Source: Porphyromonadaceae bacterium
GTDB lineage: Bacteria; Bacteroidota; Bacteroidia; Bacteroidales; Paludibacteraceae
Length of the DNA stretch: 9,836 nt
Assembly: GCA_905372605.1 (NCBI GenBank)
Contig: CAJPPQ010000040.1
Span: 1 to 9,836 of the forward strand
Direction of reading: 5' to 3'
Shown here: positions 1 to 7,247 of the stretch, in pieces
How the letters are laid out: every line of letters begins with the position of its first letter
Position numbering within the stretch: the first letter of the stretch is position 1
The notes under the pieces: model-generated
Told to the model about the DNA's origin: nothing
Seen by the model: the letters and a program-made list of their open reading frames with translations, nothing else
The model's database searches: none
Position numbers and translations under genes: made by a program

Positions 1-1
1 A

Positions 2-178
2 TGGAACCCGAAAATACATCTGAAGACCGAGTATTATATGAGCGATTACGAAAATGGACGTTATCCGTTCGTATTCCGAATGCTGTATAAGTTGAAGTAC
101 TTTTACCGTCGTTTCAATCAGCGTGTTGTGATACTGAGAATAAAAAACCGTACCGACTCGCCCGACAAGAACGAATAG
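2..178 (+). CDS. 3' end of an unrecognised gene (partial)
   Basis: Frame 2 is open from the left edge to a TAG at 176-178, giving 58 residues of a C-terminus that begins WNPKIHLKTEYYMSDYENG and ends RTDSPDKNE. The other two plus frames stop early (by about position 90 and by about position 21). A strong terminator starts about 30 bases after this stop, which supports a real gene end here. The segment is rich in aromatic and basic residues: YPFVFRMLYKLKYFYRRFNQR (split as YPFVFRMLYK and LKYFYRRFNQR) resembles a basic amphipathic helix that could lie on the membrane, followed by a short polar tail. It does not end in the aromatic residue typical of an outer-membrane barrel. I do not recognise the family; a membrane-associated enzyme such as a glycosyltransferase is only a guess. 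Its start lies outside the window. Confidence 0.6.
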   Translation, partial: WNPKIHLKTEYYMSDYENGRYPFVFRMLYKLKYFYRRFNQRVVILRIKNRTDSPDKNE

Positions 179-209
179 AGAAAGCAGAGAAAAGACTCCT
201 TTTTTACAG

Positions 210-257
210 TCATCTTCATTTGTAATAAAAGTATCTACAGATGAAGATGATTTTTTT
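210..257 (+). terminator. Rho-independent terminator of the left-edge gene
   Basis: TCATCTTCAT at 210-219 is the exact reverse complement of ATGAAGATGA at 241-250. The stem extends inwards through a G-U pair and TGTA/TACA to about 15 bp, leaving an 11-nt loop (225-235). Seven T residues follow at 251-257. It lies 31 bases after the stop of the left-edge gene and separates it from the riboswitch-controlled gene. Confidence 0.85.
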
Positions 258-288
258 ACGATACAACGGAACTCGTTTTATCGTAAAA
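254..288. repeat. Second inverted repeat, tandem terminator or operator
   Basis: TTTTACGATA at 254-263 is a perfect 10-bp inverted repeat of TATCGTAAAA at 279-288. An inner AACG (265-268) can pair with CGTT (274-277) around a GAACT loop. Six T residues follow at 293-298, so it could be a back-up plus-strand terminator. Its flanking A and T tracts would also let it work on the minus strand. It ends about 40 bases before the promoter, so a protein-binding operator is an alternative. The symmetry is seen directly; the role is inferred. Confidence 0.55.
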
Positions 289-300
289 GACGATTTTTTA

Positions 301-341
301 TTGCTATGTAGTTTGTAAAATTTTATTACCTTTGCAGCCGA
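301..341 (+). promoter_or_regulatory. Bacteroidota-type promoter for the B12 riboswitch leader
   Basis: TACCTTTG at 327-334 matches the TAnnTTTG -7 element of Bacteroidota sigma-70 promoters. A weak TTG-type -33 element lies near 301-303, at slightly long spacing. The predicted transcript start, about 338-342, coincides with the first paired base of the riboswitch P1 stem (342), which supports the assignment. Confidence 0.75.
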
Positions 342-526
342 TTTTTACGGTGATGACGCACTGCTACTAATTGTGTGTTAGAGAGGGAATTGGGTGTAAA
401 TCCCAAACAGTACCCGCTGCTGTAAGTTTCAATGAAATCGGTCTATATATACCGCTTTTGCCACTGAATTTTGTTCGGGAAGGCTCTTATAGACTGCGAA
501 ACGAGTCAGAAAACCTGCCGTAGAGA
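342..526 (+). ncRNA. Cobalamin (adenosylcobalamin-type) riboswitch aptamer
   Basis: Conserved cobalamin-riboswitch boxes appear in the right order. AGGGAA (384-389) is followed by the hairpin TTGGG/CCCAA (390-394 with 402-406), then P5 ACAG/CTGT (407-410 with 420-423) around loop TACCCGCTG, then the B12 box GCCACTG (460-466), GGGAAGG (477-483) and GAGTCAGAAAACCTGCC (503-519). The closing P1 stem pairs 342-350 with 518-526 (nine pairs, two of them G-U), and P3 pairs ACGCAC (356-361) with GTGTGT (373-378). In this family, ligand binding usually represses the downstream gene, so the 2171-aa gene should be induced when B12 is scarce. Confidence 0.96.
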
Positions 527-528
527 TT

Positions 529-561
529 GCTATAGTACATAGCTTTCGGGGTTAAGAGCTA
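529..561 (+). promoter_or_regulatory. Putative riboswitch expression platform (two exclusive hairpins, L13 kissing loop)
   Basis: Two hairpins share bases 540-543 and cannot form together. The first is GCTAT/ATAGC (529-533 with 539-543, loop AGTAC). The second is TAGCTTT/AAGAGCTA (540-546 with 554-561, one bulged G, loop CGGGGTT). The second loop carries CGGG (547-550), which complements CCCG (413-416) in loop L5 of the aptamer. That fits the L5-L13 kissing contact by which cobalamin riboswitches sense ligand. The 3' arm of this hairpin touches AAGGA (561-565), a ribosome binding site for the tiny ORF at 571. The structures are read directly; the switching mechanism is inferred. Confidence 0.55.
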
Positions 562-570
562 AGGACAGAA

Positions 571-606
571 ATGTTTCACTTTATACCGATAAAGGCGATA
601 TTTTGA
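571..606 (+). CDS. Tiny leader ORF behind the riboswitch (11 aa)
   Basis: ATG at 571 opens an 11-codon frame, MFHFIPIKAIF, ending in TGA at 604-606. AAGGA at 561-565 sits five bases upstream, a better Shine-Dalgarno than anything before the 2171-aa gene. It is placed exactly where a riboswitch expression platform would normally gate translation. It is in the same frame as the giant gene (706), separated by this TGA and a TAG at 703-705. It may be a leader peptide or the relic of the start of an earlier riboswitch-controlled gene. The sequence shows only the ORF and its ribosome site; expression is unproven. Confidence 0.3.
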   Translation: MFHFIPIKAIF

Positions 607-705
607 AGCAGTTGCATCCCGTTCGATTGGGGAGTTATAACCTTGTCTCGCTATGTTGCTATTGGTCGAATATGTCGATTTATTAATTTAAAAATAGTAA
701 TATAG
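607..705 (+). other. Remainder of the 5' leader, A/T-rich ribosome entry region
   Basis: About 100 bases separate the tiny ORF from the start of the giant gene. A weak TCCC/GGGGA hairpin (617-633) is visible. I see no second TAnnTTTG promoter. The last 25 bases are strongly A/T-rich with no Shine-Dalgarno, which is typical for translation starts in this phylum. Confidence 0.5.
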
Positions 706-3700
706 ATGAAAAAATTGAACATTATTTTGCTTGTAATGTGTCTGTTTTCGGTCAGACTTTTTGCCCAGCAAAGCGTAAATATGCCGGGTACCGACGGACA
801 AGAAAAGACACAAGCCGTAACAAGCGACCTGCTCTTTTACGACGCAGGCGGAGATGTCGGTCCGATACCGACGGCACAACAAGTAACGGGTATTACTTTT
901 ATTCCTCCCATAGGGAAGATGATTCAAATCGTATTTGATACCATCGACCTGCAAGGAGGCAGTAAAATAGTACTCTGGAATGGAGCTAAAAGTCTCGATT
1001 CCGAAGACGACGGGTTTGGCAATATAGAGTATTCGTTGCCTTCCGGCGGCGACGCTACTTATGCAATGAATATGGGCAATACCGTCTTTACCTCTTCGGC
1101 AGCCGATGGGTCGGTTACGGTATTCTTCAGTAATACCAACGGTACGGGCAGCGGTTGGAAAGCGACGGTAAAACTCATAACACCGACTATAACCCCGCAA
1201 ACACCTACAGGCGACGTACTTATGTCGTCTACTCCTGCGATATATCTTATTGGCTCTACGCCCGTCAATTTCTACGACGACGGTGGAGCCTCGGGCAATA
1301 TTTCTCGAGATTTCGAAGGACGTGTTACGTTCGCGCCTACCAATGCAGGCAAGAAGATAAAAGTTACATTCTCTTCGCTACAGCTATTCAATACCTCCAA
1401 TACAGGATATAACGATATTCTAAAAGTTTATAACGGTAAAAACATCGCCAACGATAGTCTTATCGCTACATTGCTGAAAAATCCTACACCTCTCACTCTG
1501 AAATCTTCTGCAGCAGATGGAGCTCTGACCGTATATCTCAAAAGTACTACCGGCTATCCGAAACCGGGATTCGCAGCCGTAGTCGAAGAGTATACGCCAC
1601 AGAATATGACTTTAGACAACGTTACGTTGAAGCAGACACCTGCCGAAGTAGCAGCCGGCGACAAAAAACAGCCCGTATTATCTATTAATATCGCTACTTC
1701 CGACAACGACAATCCGCTATCGGTATCGAAACTCAATTTCAATACAAACGGTACATTTGCCAACATCGAAAAGGCATACCTCTACTATCTTGGCAACGAT
1801 ACCACAGGTGTAGCTCATAAGGTAGGCGAGGTAAACGTCGCTGCCGACAACTTCGATATAACACTCGCTACTCCGCAGACGTTACTGGAAGGCAACAACT
1901 ATTTTCTATTAAAATACGATATTAAAACAGATGCCGCACAAGGAGCTTCCATCGACGCCGGTTGTACGTCGGTAGTAGTAGGCGGCACCACACATACTAC
2001 CACAGCACCGCACCCAACGGGAAGCCTCACCGTAAACAACACGTACGTATCCGCTGTCGGTACATTCAGCAAGACCATATACGGCGATTGGCAGTTTATC
2101 AACAAAAAAACCACATACAACAACAACTATGAGGAAGGAACGAGCAACCAAGTCATTACCTTCCTACCTGGTATACCCAATAGTAAGGTACAGATAGATT
2201 TCTCCGAGTTCGCTATTTATATGAGCAGCAATAGTTTTGGTACAAAAGCGAAGTTCGAGATATACAGCGGTGTAGGCACAAGTGGCACTCTGCTGTGGAA
2301 AGCCCAGCCTTCAAATAAGAATACAGGTCCCGGCACGACAGTCCGCTCTAATTCTGCCGACGGAGCTCTGACTATAGTATTCAACCCCAATACTAATTAC
2401 TCTAACTATACAGCTAAAGGTTGGAAAGCTATCGTCAGCCTGCATCAGTCGGTACCGATGACTTTCTCTCGGGTCGATGTGGTACAGAAAGATACTTCGT
2501 TCGTTACGCCAGGTACTACGAAAGCCGAAATAATCGGTCTCAACGTAGTTACCTCGGGCGAACTATTGCCTCTTACGTTAAATTCGGTCAATGTAGGTCT
2601 TAAAGGCTGCGAGTCGAAAGTAAAAAAAGTATCGTTATACCACAGCGACGGAACCGGTTTTGCTACCGATTCGTTGGTAGGTACGCTGCAAGCTCCGTTG
2701 TCGGCTAATGCCGTTATCGCCCTTGCACAGCCATTCGCTTTGAGTGCGGGCAACAACTATTTCTGGGTTACTTACGACATCGACAGCACGGCTACATCGG
2801 GCAGCTTTATGGATGCTCTCGTTTCGGAAATCAACGTAGGCGGCACTGCCCATACCGTTGCCAACGGCGACCCTGCCGGTCGGCGCGAGGTGAAAAACGT
2901 TTATCTCTTCCGAGGCGACGATGTGGTAAATGTTAACGGTAAGTTGATGTTCTACGACAACGGCGGTCCTAATACCAACTATAAATCTACCGCTTCGGGA
3001 GCTGTTACATTCAAGCCGCGTGCGGGAGAAGTAATCAAAATAGTATTTAATTATATTAATACAGATAATGGAGACCATTTCATCGTACGTAACGGCGGCG
3101 TAGCAGGCGAAGAGATAGCAGACTATTCGGGTACAATACTGGTAGGAGATAATTTGCCTAAACCTATCGTATCTTCTGCAGCCGACGGTTCGCTTACGAT
3201 AGAATTCAAAGACCCCAAAGGTACGTACAACAAAGGTTGGGAGATAGAGGTATATTCAATTGTACCGCGTCCGTTGGCGATAAGCAATATCACGGCTACG
3301 GCTGTACAGGGTAGCAACTTATTGAAAGGAGCACAAGAACAGATGTTGAAGATTGACGTATCGGTCGAAGGCGAACGCGATACGCTCAATATATCTTCGT
3401 TCGACTTCTCGACAGTAGGTAGCACAAATATCGGAGCCGATATATCGAAAGTAAGACTCTACACTACGGGAATCAACGACCGTTTCGTCGCACACAACGA
3501 ATATGCCCACAACGACACTGCCGTGCTTCGTATCAACGGCTCTACGGCTATCGTCAAAGAGGGTGTATATAAGTTCTGGCTCGTGTACGATGCATCGCCG
3601 TCGGCAACGATAGGCAACACAGTAACAGCAAAACTCGACTCCGTAAAGACAGGTACGCGATGGACTACTCCAAGTACTACCGCTACCGCTTCGCGTAATA

Positions 3701-6700
3701 TAGTAGGAGGCTTCAGCGGTACATACACTGTCGGCGACGGTTCGTCAGACTATCCGACTATCAAAGCTGCTATCGATGCTATGAAAAACGGTATCGACGG
3801 CAAAGTGGTATTTAACATCGTAAACGGCATATACGACCAGACTGTTGTAATACCGCATATACCGGGAGCTTCGCCCGAAAACACTATTACAATAAAGTCG
3901 GAAAGCGGCAACCCGCAAGATGTAACGATACAATATGACAAATACGTTCTGCCTAAATTTCAAGGCAAAAAACTCGGCATATTCTCCATCAACGGTGCCG
4001 ACTATATTACAATAGAAAATATCACTGTCAAGGCAGGTAAACTCGGTTATCCGGCAAATATATTGGTAAACAACATAAGTAACCACGTAACCGTACGCAA
4101 CTGTCGTATAGAGGCTCCGCGAGGTACTTCGACCTACCAAAGTAGTGCCGATTACCTCGTCAAAGTAGAAGCTAACGACTCTCTTTATAGAAATTCCGAC
4201 TATTTCACCTTAGAGAATAGTACGCTCGACGGAGGAAATGTGGCAGTATGTATCTATGGTACGAATTTCGTACGACTACCTAAGCAAAAGGAAGCTCGTA
4301 TAGCAGGCAATACCTTCGTAAATCAGAGTAGAAGATGTATTTATATGACTAAAGAAGACGGCGGTATTATAGAAAACAATACCTTCACAATATCGGGTAC
4401 GGCTAATATTTCCGAGTTTTTAGGAGTAGATGCCGTAATGATGGGTAATACCATTATACGAGGTAATAGATTCTATGCCGATAGCACTGCCGGTAAAACC
4501 TATCCGTTGCATCTGCGTCAAGCAGGTAAAGAGGAGATGTTGCCCGGAAGAAACAAGGTTTACAACAACCAAATAATAATCGACAGTGTGGGTGGAACAT
4601 ACGCCTCATACGGCATAGAATGCAACGAACCGCTGAAGAATGTCGATATAGTATACAACTCTATAAATATCAGACATACTAACGGATTATCACACGGCAA
4701 TATTCATTTTGCAGGCTATAAAAGCCATCTTACCGAAGGTGTACTGGTTGCCAACAACATATTGCAGAACAGTGCTCCCAAAGGTGAGGTATATAATCTA
4801 AACAACAATGGCTATCTGGCAGGAATTACATTCAAAAACAACGGCTACTATACTCCTTCTGATACTATTGCCTCCATCGGAAGTACCAAATATAACTTTG
4901 CCGGTTGGAATACCGTCAGCGGCGACCAAAACTCTATCGTAGAGCAGGCACAGTTTGTAGACCCGTCGTCGTCGCTCGACCTGAGCGATTTGGGCAGTCT
5001 GGCTGCCGCCTTGCCTATCGGATACGTTACTACCGATATAGACGGCAAAGCACGTAATGCGTCGACTCCGACGATAGGTGCCTACGAGTTTGTACTGCCT
5101 ACGCCCGAGTTTGCTGCCGGCTACCCGTATATTACCGATATAAAGGCTAATAGTGCTAAGGCAAAAATCAAGACTCTGGTAAACGGTAAGGTATTTTTCT
5201 TAGCAAAACTATCGTCGGAAGCTGCTCCGTCGGTAGCCCAAGTGATTGCCGCCGATAGTATCGACATAAATAAAAGTGTAGAAAAAGAGGTAACTATCGG
5301 AAATCTCAATAGCTCATCGGAATACAAAGCATACTTTGTAATTAAAACCACTTACGGCAGTCTTAGCGGGGTAATAGTAATAAGTGCGTTCTCTACTCCA
5401 AATGCTCCGACCGAAGTATCTACTTTCGAAAACGTAACGGTTGCCACAGGCGATTTCGTCGACGGTACGGCAAAGTTCTCGGGCTTCGAGGTGAAACCCA
5501 TCACCGACGGACAAGGTAGCAACAACCACAAAGCCGCCAAACTCGTACGAGACAGTGTTTCGGTAACGATAAACAACAGTACCGAAGGGCTGACGCTCAC
5601 AGGTTTCTATTTCAAATCGGATACCGCCGTAAGCCTCAATGCCTATAAAGGAACCGTAAGAGTAGGTTCGCGTACATTGTCGGCTACCGCAGGCAAATGG
5701 GTATTTATCGACCTCAAAGCATTCGGTAAGATTACGACTGTCGTACTGAAAGGTACGGGCAATATTATGATCGACGATTTCAGCGGAGCTCCGCAACCTC
5801 TGACCTCTACACTGCCCGCAGACACTATCGTAAACGAGAATATGTCTATTCTACTCGGAGCCAATATCAACGGAGGCGTAGTGCCATATACATATTCGTG
5901 GACCAACGCTCATAGAGATACTCTGAGCAGCACCGACAAACTCAATCTGACGGCACAAAAGACCGACGTCGTTACTCTTGTCGTTACAGACGCTTGGGGC
6001 AATACTCACAAAGCCAAGATTGTGGTTACCGTGCATGGAACGGCTAAGGTCGCCACTTTCGACGACCTCTATCTGCCTGCCGAAAGCTACTGGTGGGGCG
6101 ATACCGTACCTAACTATAAGAATACCTTCTATAGCGGTTCGTACTCATTCGCCAATTCGATGATACCATATTCTCAGACTTGGGGACTCTTCGGTTATTC
6201 GAATAAGACAAGCAAGTCGTTCGATCCGAACCAATTTATCACCGACCAGTTCAACTCCGTTGTAGGACACGGTGTAAACGGTTCGTCGAACTATGCCGTA
6301 GTATATCCGTCGCACGTGATGGGACACACTATGGTAGTACCGACGCACAAGCCTCAAGGCGATAGCATCAGAGGTTGTTATGTTACAAACAATGCTTGGG
6401 TAAAATATGTCTCCATACACGGTACGGGTACAAACAGCAACGGTAAACAAGATGCAAATACACCATTCACTACCGGCGACTGGGTCAAACTGACGGCTAA
6501 GGCAGACAACGGCAAATCGGTAAGTTTCTATCTCGCCGACTATCGTTCGTCGAACCCCGCCGACCACTATCTTATAGAGTCGTGGCAGTGGCTCGACCTC
6601 CGCAGTTTGGGTGTAGTAAAAAATGTTACCTTTACTATGGACGGCACTCGCCACAACCAATATGGTACTACCATACCCACCTACTTCTGTATGGACGACT

Positions 6701-7221
6701 TCGGCGGCGACCGACCGTTAACAACGTTTGCCGATACCGTATCTGCCGAAGTGGGCAAAACAAAGATGGTAAATCTGAATACCCTACTGCCCGCCGTCGA
6801 CACGAAGGGAGCAAGTATCGAGTATGCTATCACCGATGGGGCAGACAATACCCTTGCAGATATCTCTGTGGTCGGCATAAGGCTCAAGATTACCGCTCAT
6901 AAGGCAGGCAAGAGCAATATCGTACTGCGTCGTACTATCAAAGGTGAGAGCGAATTTATTGTTCTGTGGTTGAAGTTCGAAAATACCACCACCGATACCG
7001 ACTTAGCCGATACCGAAAGTATCATAATATTGCCTAATCCGGCTACCGATTCGTTCAGTGTCAACCGCAGCGGCACGCTCGAAATATTTACTCTTTCGGG
7101 CAAAAAGGTTTACTCCGATGTCGGTTATCGTTCGGGCGAAACGGTAAATATTACAGGTTATAGTCAAGGTACTTATATCGTGAAAATCGATGGTAAGGCG
7201 ATGAAACTTATTGTCAGATAA
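706..7221 (+). CDS. Giant type IX-secreted multidomain protein with DUF4465, B12-riboswitch controlled
   Basis: This 2171-aa protein has a signal peptide (residues 1-20, cut near LFA-QQ), so it enters the periplasm, and a C-terminal type IX sorting domain (about 2107-2171) for export across the outer membrane. In order it contains: CUB-like domains at about 41-158, 186-297, 453-581 and 745-852, each with an SxxADGxLT-type core; BNR_assoc_N-like domains at about 299-445, 583-733 and 854-1000; a right-handed beta-helix at 1003-1462; an Fn3-like segment at 1466-1565; a jelly-roll-like domain at 1571-1696; a PKD/Ig-like domain at 1700-1778; a DUF4465 domain at 1780-2001; and an Ig-like domain at 2004-2090. 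There is no sialidase Asp box and no obvious catalytic set, so binding or adhesion is likelier than catalysis. The riboswitch upstream and DUF4465 together suggest corrinoid capture at the cell surface. The start at 706 is chosen because the signal peptide begins there. It is monocistronic, with a terminator 27 bases after the stop. Confidence 0.96.
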   Translation: MKKLNIILLVMCLFSVRLFAQQSVNMPGTDGQEKTQAVTSDLLFYDAGGDVGPIPTAQQVTGITFIPPIGKMIQIVFDTIDLQGGSKIVLWNGAKSLDSEDDGFGNIEYSLPSGGDATYAMNMGNTVFTSSAADGSVTVFFSNTNGTGSGWKATVKLITPTITPQTPTGDVLMSSTPAIYLIGSTPVNFYDDGGASGNISRDFEGRVTFAPTNAGKKIKVTFSSLQLFNTSNTGYNDILKVYNGKNIANDSLIATLLKNPTPLTLKSSAADGALTVYLKSTTGYPKPGFAAVVEEYTPQNMTLDNVTLKQTPAEVAAGDKKQPVLSINIATSDNDNPLSVSKLNFNTNGTFANIEKAYLYYLGNDTTGVAHKVGEVNVAADNFDITLATPQTLLEGNNYFLLKYDIKTDAAQGASIDAGCTSVVVGGTTHTTTAPHPTGSLTVNNTYVSAVGTFSKTIYGDWQFINKKTTYNNNYEEGTSNQVITFLPGIPNSKVQIDFSEFAIYMSSNSFGTKAKFEIYSGVGTSGTLLWKAQPSNKNTGPGTTVRSNSADGALTIVFNPNTNYSNYTAKGWKAIVSLHQSVPMTFSRVDVVQKDTSFVTPGTTKAEIIGLNVVTSGELLPLTLNSVNVGLKGCESKVKKVSLYHSDGTGFATDSLVGTLQAPLSANAVIALAQPFALSAGNNYFWVTYDIDSTATSGSFMDALVSEINVGGTAHTVANGDPAGRREVKNVYLFRGDDVVNVNGKLMFYDNGGPNTNYKSTASGAVTFKPRAGEVIKIVFNYINTDNGDHFIVRNGGVAGEEIADYSGTILVGDNLPKPIVSSAADGSLTIEFKDPKGTYNKGWEIEVYSIVPRPLAISNITATAVQGSNLLKGAQEQMLKIDVSVEGERDTLNISSFDFSTVGSTNIGADISKVRLYTTGINDRFVAHNEYAHNDTAVLRINGSTAIVKEGVYKFWLVYDASPSATIGNTVTAKLDSVKTGTRWTTPSTTATASRNIVGGFSGTYTVGDGSSDYPTIKAAIDAMKNGIDGKVVFNIVNGIYDQTVVIPHIPGASPENTITIKSESGNPQDVTIQYDKYVLPKFQGKKLGIFSINGADYITIENITVKAGKLGYPANILVNNISNHVTVRNCRIEAPRGTSTYQSSADYLVKVEANDSLYRNSDYFTLENSTLDGGNVAVCIYGTNFVRLPKQKEARIAGNTFVNQSRRCIYMTKEDGGIIENNTFTISGTANISEFLGVDAVMMGNTIIRGNRFYADSTAGKTYPLHLRQAGKEEMLPGRNKVYNNQIIIDSVGGTYASYGIECNEPLKNVDIVYNSINIRHTNGLSHGNIHFAGYKSHLTEGVLVANNILQNSAPKGEVYNLNNNGYLAGITFKNNGYYTPSDTIASIGSTKYNFAGWNTVSGDQNSIVEQAQFVDPSSSLDLSDLGSLAAALPIGYVTTDIDGKARNASTPTIGAYEFVLPTPEFAAGYPYITDIKANSAKAKIKTLVNGKVFFLAKLSSEAAPSVAQVIAADSIDINKSVEKEVTIGNLNSSSEYKAYFVIKTTYGSLSGVIVISAFSTPNAPTEVSTFENVTVATGDFVDGTAKFSGFEVKPITDGQGSNNHKAAKLVRDSVSVTINNSTEGLTLTGFYFKSDTAVSLNAYKGTVRVGSRTLSATAGKWVFIDLKAFGKITTVVLKGTGNIMIDDFSGAPQPLTSTLPADTIVNENMSILLGANINGGVVPYTYSWTNAHRDTLSSTDKLNLTAQKTDVVTLVVTDAWGNTHKAKIVVTVHGTAKVATFDDLYLPAESYWWGDTVPNYKNTFYSGSYSFANSMIPYSQTWGLFGYSNKTSKSFDPNQFITDQFNSVVGHGVNGSSNYAVVYPSHVMGHTMVVPTHKPQGDSIRGCYVTNNAWVKYVSIHGTGTNSNGKQDANTPFTTGDWVKLTAKADNGKSVSFYLADYRSSNPADHYLIESWQWLDLRSLGVVKNVTFTMDGTRHNQYGTTIPTYFCMDDFGGDRPLTTFADTVSAEVGKTKMVNLNTLLPAVDTKGASIEYAITDGADNTLADISVVGIRLKITAHKAGKSNIVLRRTIKGESEFIVLWLKFENTTTDTDLADTESIIILPNPATDSFSVNRSGTLEIFTLSGKKVYSDVGYRSGETVNITGYSQGTYIVKIDGKAMKLIVR
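826..3705 (+). repeat. Alternating CUB-like and BNR_assoc_N-like protein repeats
   Basis: Residues 41-1000 hold four CUB-like units and three BNR_assoc_N-like units that alternate after the first CUB pair. The CUB cores are SSAADGSVTVFF (129-140), SSAADGALTVYL (267-278), SNSADGALTIVF (548-559) and SSAADGSLTIEF (823-834), most with a preceding FYDxGG or FYDNGG motif. The second type shares EGNNYFLLKYDI (395-406), AGNNYFWVTYDI (681-692) and EGVYKFWLVYDA (952-963), and two copies carry VGGTxHT. The copies are too diverged at DNA level to be recent duplications. Family names are from memory of the motifs. Confidence 0.75.
3712..5091 (+). other. Right-handed parallel beta-helix domain of the giant protein
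   Basis: Residues 1003-1462 begin TYTVGDGSSDYPTIKAAIDA, the usual entry to a pectate-lyase-like fold. They continue with short repeated rungs such as ITIENITV, VTVRNCRIEA, ARIAGNTFVNQ, GGIIENNTFTIS, TIIRGNRFYA and NKVYNNQIII. The segment ends DIDGKARNASTPTIGAYEF, a common terminus of such helices in Bacteroidota surface proteins. No catalytic motif of a polysaccharide lyase is evident, so a spacer or carbohydrate-binding role is as likely as enzyme activity. Confidence 0.8.
5416..5793 (+). other. First jelly-roll-like domain, possible degenerate relative of DUF4465
   Basis: Residues 1571-1696 begin STFENVTVATGDF and end MIDDFSGAPQPL. They mirror the boundaries of the DUF4465 domain further on (ATFDDLYLPAESY to CMDDFGGDRPL), and both are followed by an Ig/PKD-like domain. 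This copy is about 125 residues against about 220 and lacks the W-rich and YLADYR motifs. Shared ancestry is inferred from boundaries only. Confidence 0.4.
6043..6708 (+). other. DUF4465 domain, candidate corrinoid-binding module
   Basis: Residues 1780-2001 show the run of motifs I associate with DUF4465: ATFDDLYLPAESYW (1783-1796), FYSGSYSFAN (1808-1817), WGLFGYSNKT (1826-1835), SVVGHGVNGSSNYAVVY (1851-1867), GCYVTNNAW (1890-1898), TGDWVKLTA (1923-1931), SFYLADYRS (1940-1948), WQWLDLRSLG (1960-1969) and PTYFCMDDFGG (1991-2001). From memory, DUF4465 includes the BtuH surface lipoproteins of Bacteroides that bind B12. Here it is embedded in a giant type IX cargo instead of a small lipoprotein. 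The B12 riboswitch upstream fits the same role. Confidence 0.82.
7024..7218 (+). other. Type IX secretion C-terminal sorting domain (type A)
   Basis: Residues 2107-2171 read IILPNPATDSFSV, then LEIFTLSGKKVY, then VNITGYSQGTYIVKIDG and a basic end KAMKLIVR. This is the standard order of the Por secretion-tail family (PNP motif, a central GKxV strand, GxYxVKI and a basic terminus). In this family the domain directs passage through the type IX translocon and is then removed, usually with attachment of the cargo to surface lipopolysaccharide. Confidence 0.95.
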
Positions 7222-7247
7222 TCTCCCGCAAGGGATATCATAGAAAG

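Noticed and set aside
1..90. 29-codon frame starting at the ATG at position 1
   Set aside because: It stops at about 90 and overlaps the longer frame 2 reading (2-178), which ends just before a good terminator.
688..1200. 170-codon open frame on the minus strand
   Set aside because: It lies almost wholly inside the giant gene in antisense, has no family signature, and its protein looks like random translation rich in Y, R and C.
2911..2919. RGD integrin-binding motif (residues 736-738) in the giant protein
   Set aside because: A three-residue match is expected by chance in a protein of this length, and nothing else suggests host-cell binding.
1600..3705. Sialidase (neuraminidase) activity suggested by BNR_assoc_N-like domains
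   Set aside because: No Asp-box repeats or FRIP-like arginine motif are seen anywhere in the 2171-aa protein; only the accessory domain type is present.
3712..5091. Pectate lyase or other polysaccharide lyase enzyme
   Set aside because: The beta-helix rungs are clear, but I cannot point to a catalytic set, and the fold is common in non-enzymatic surface proteins.
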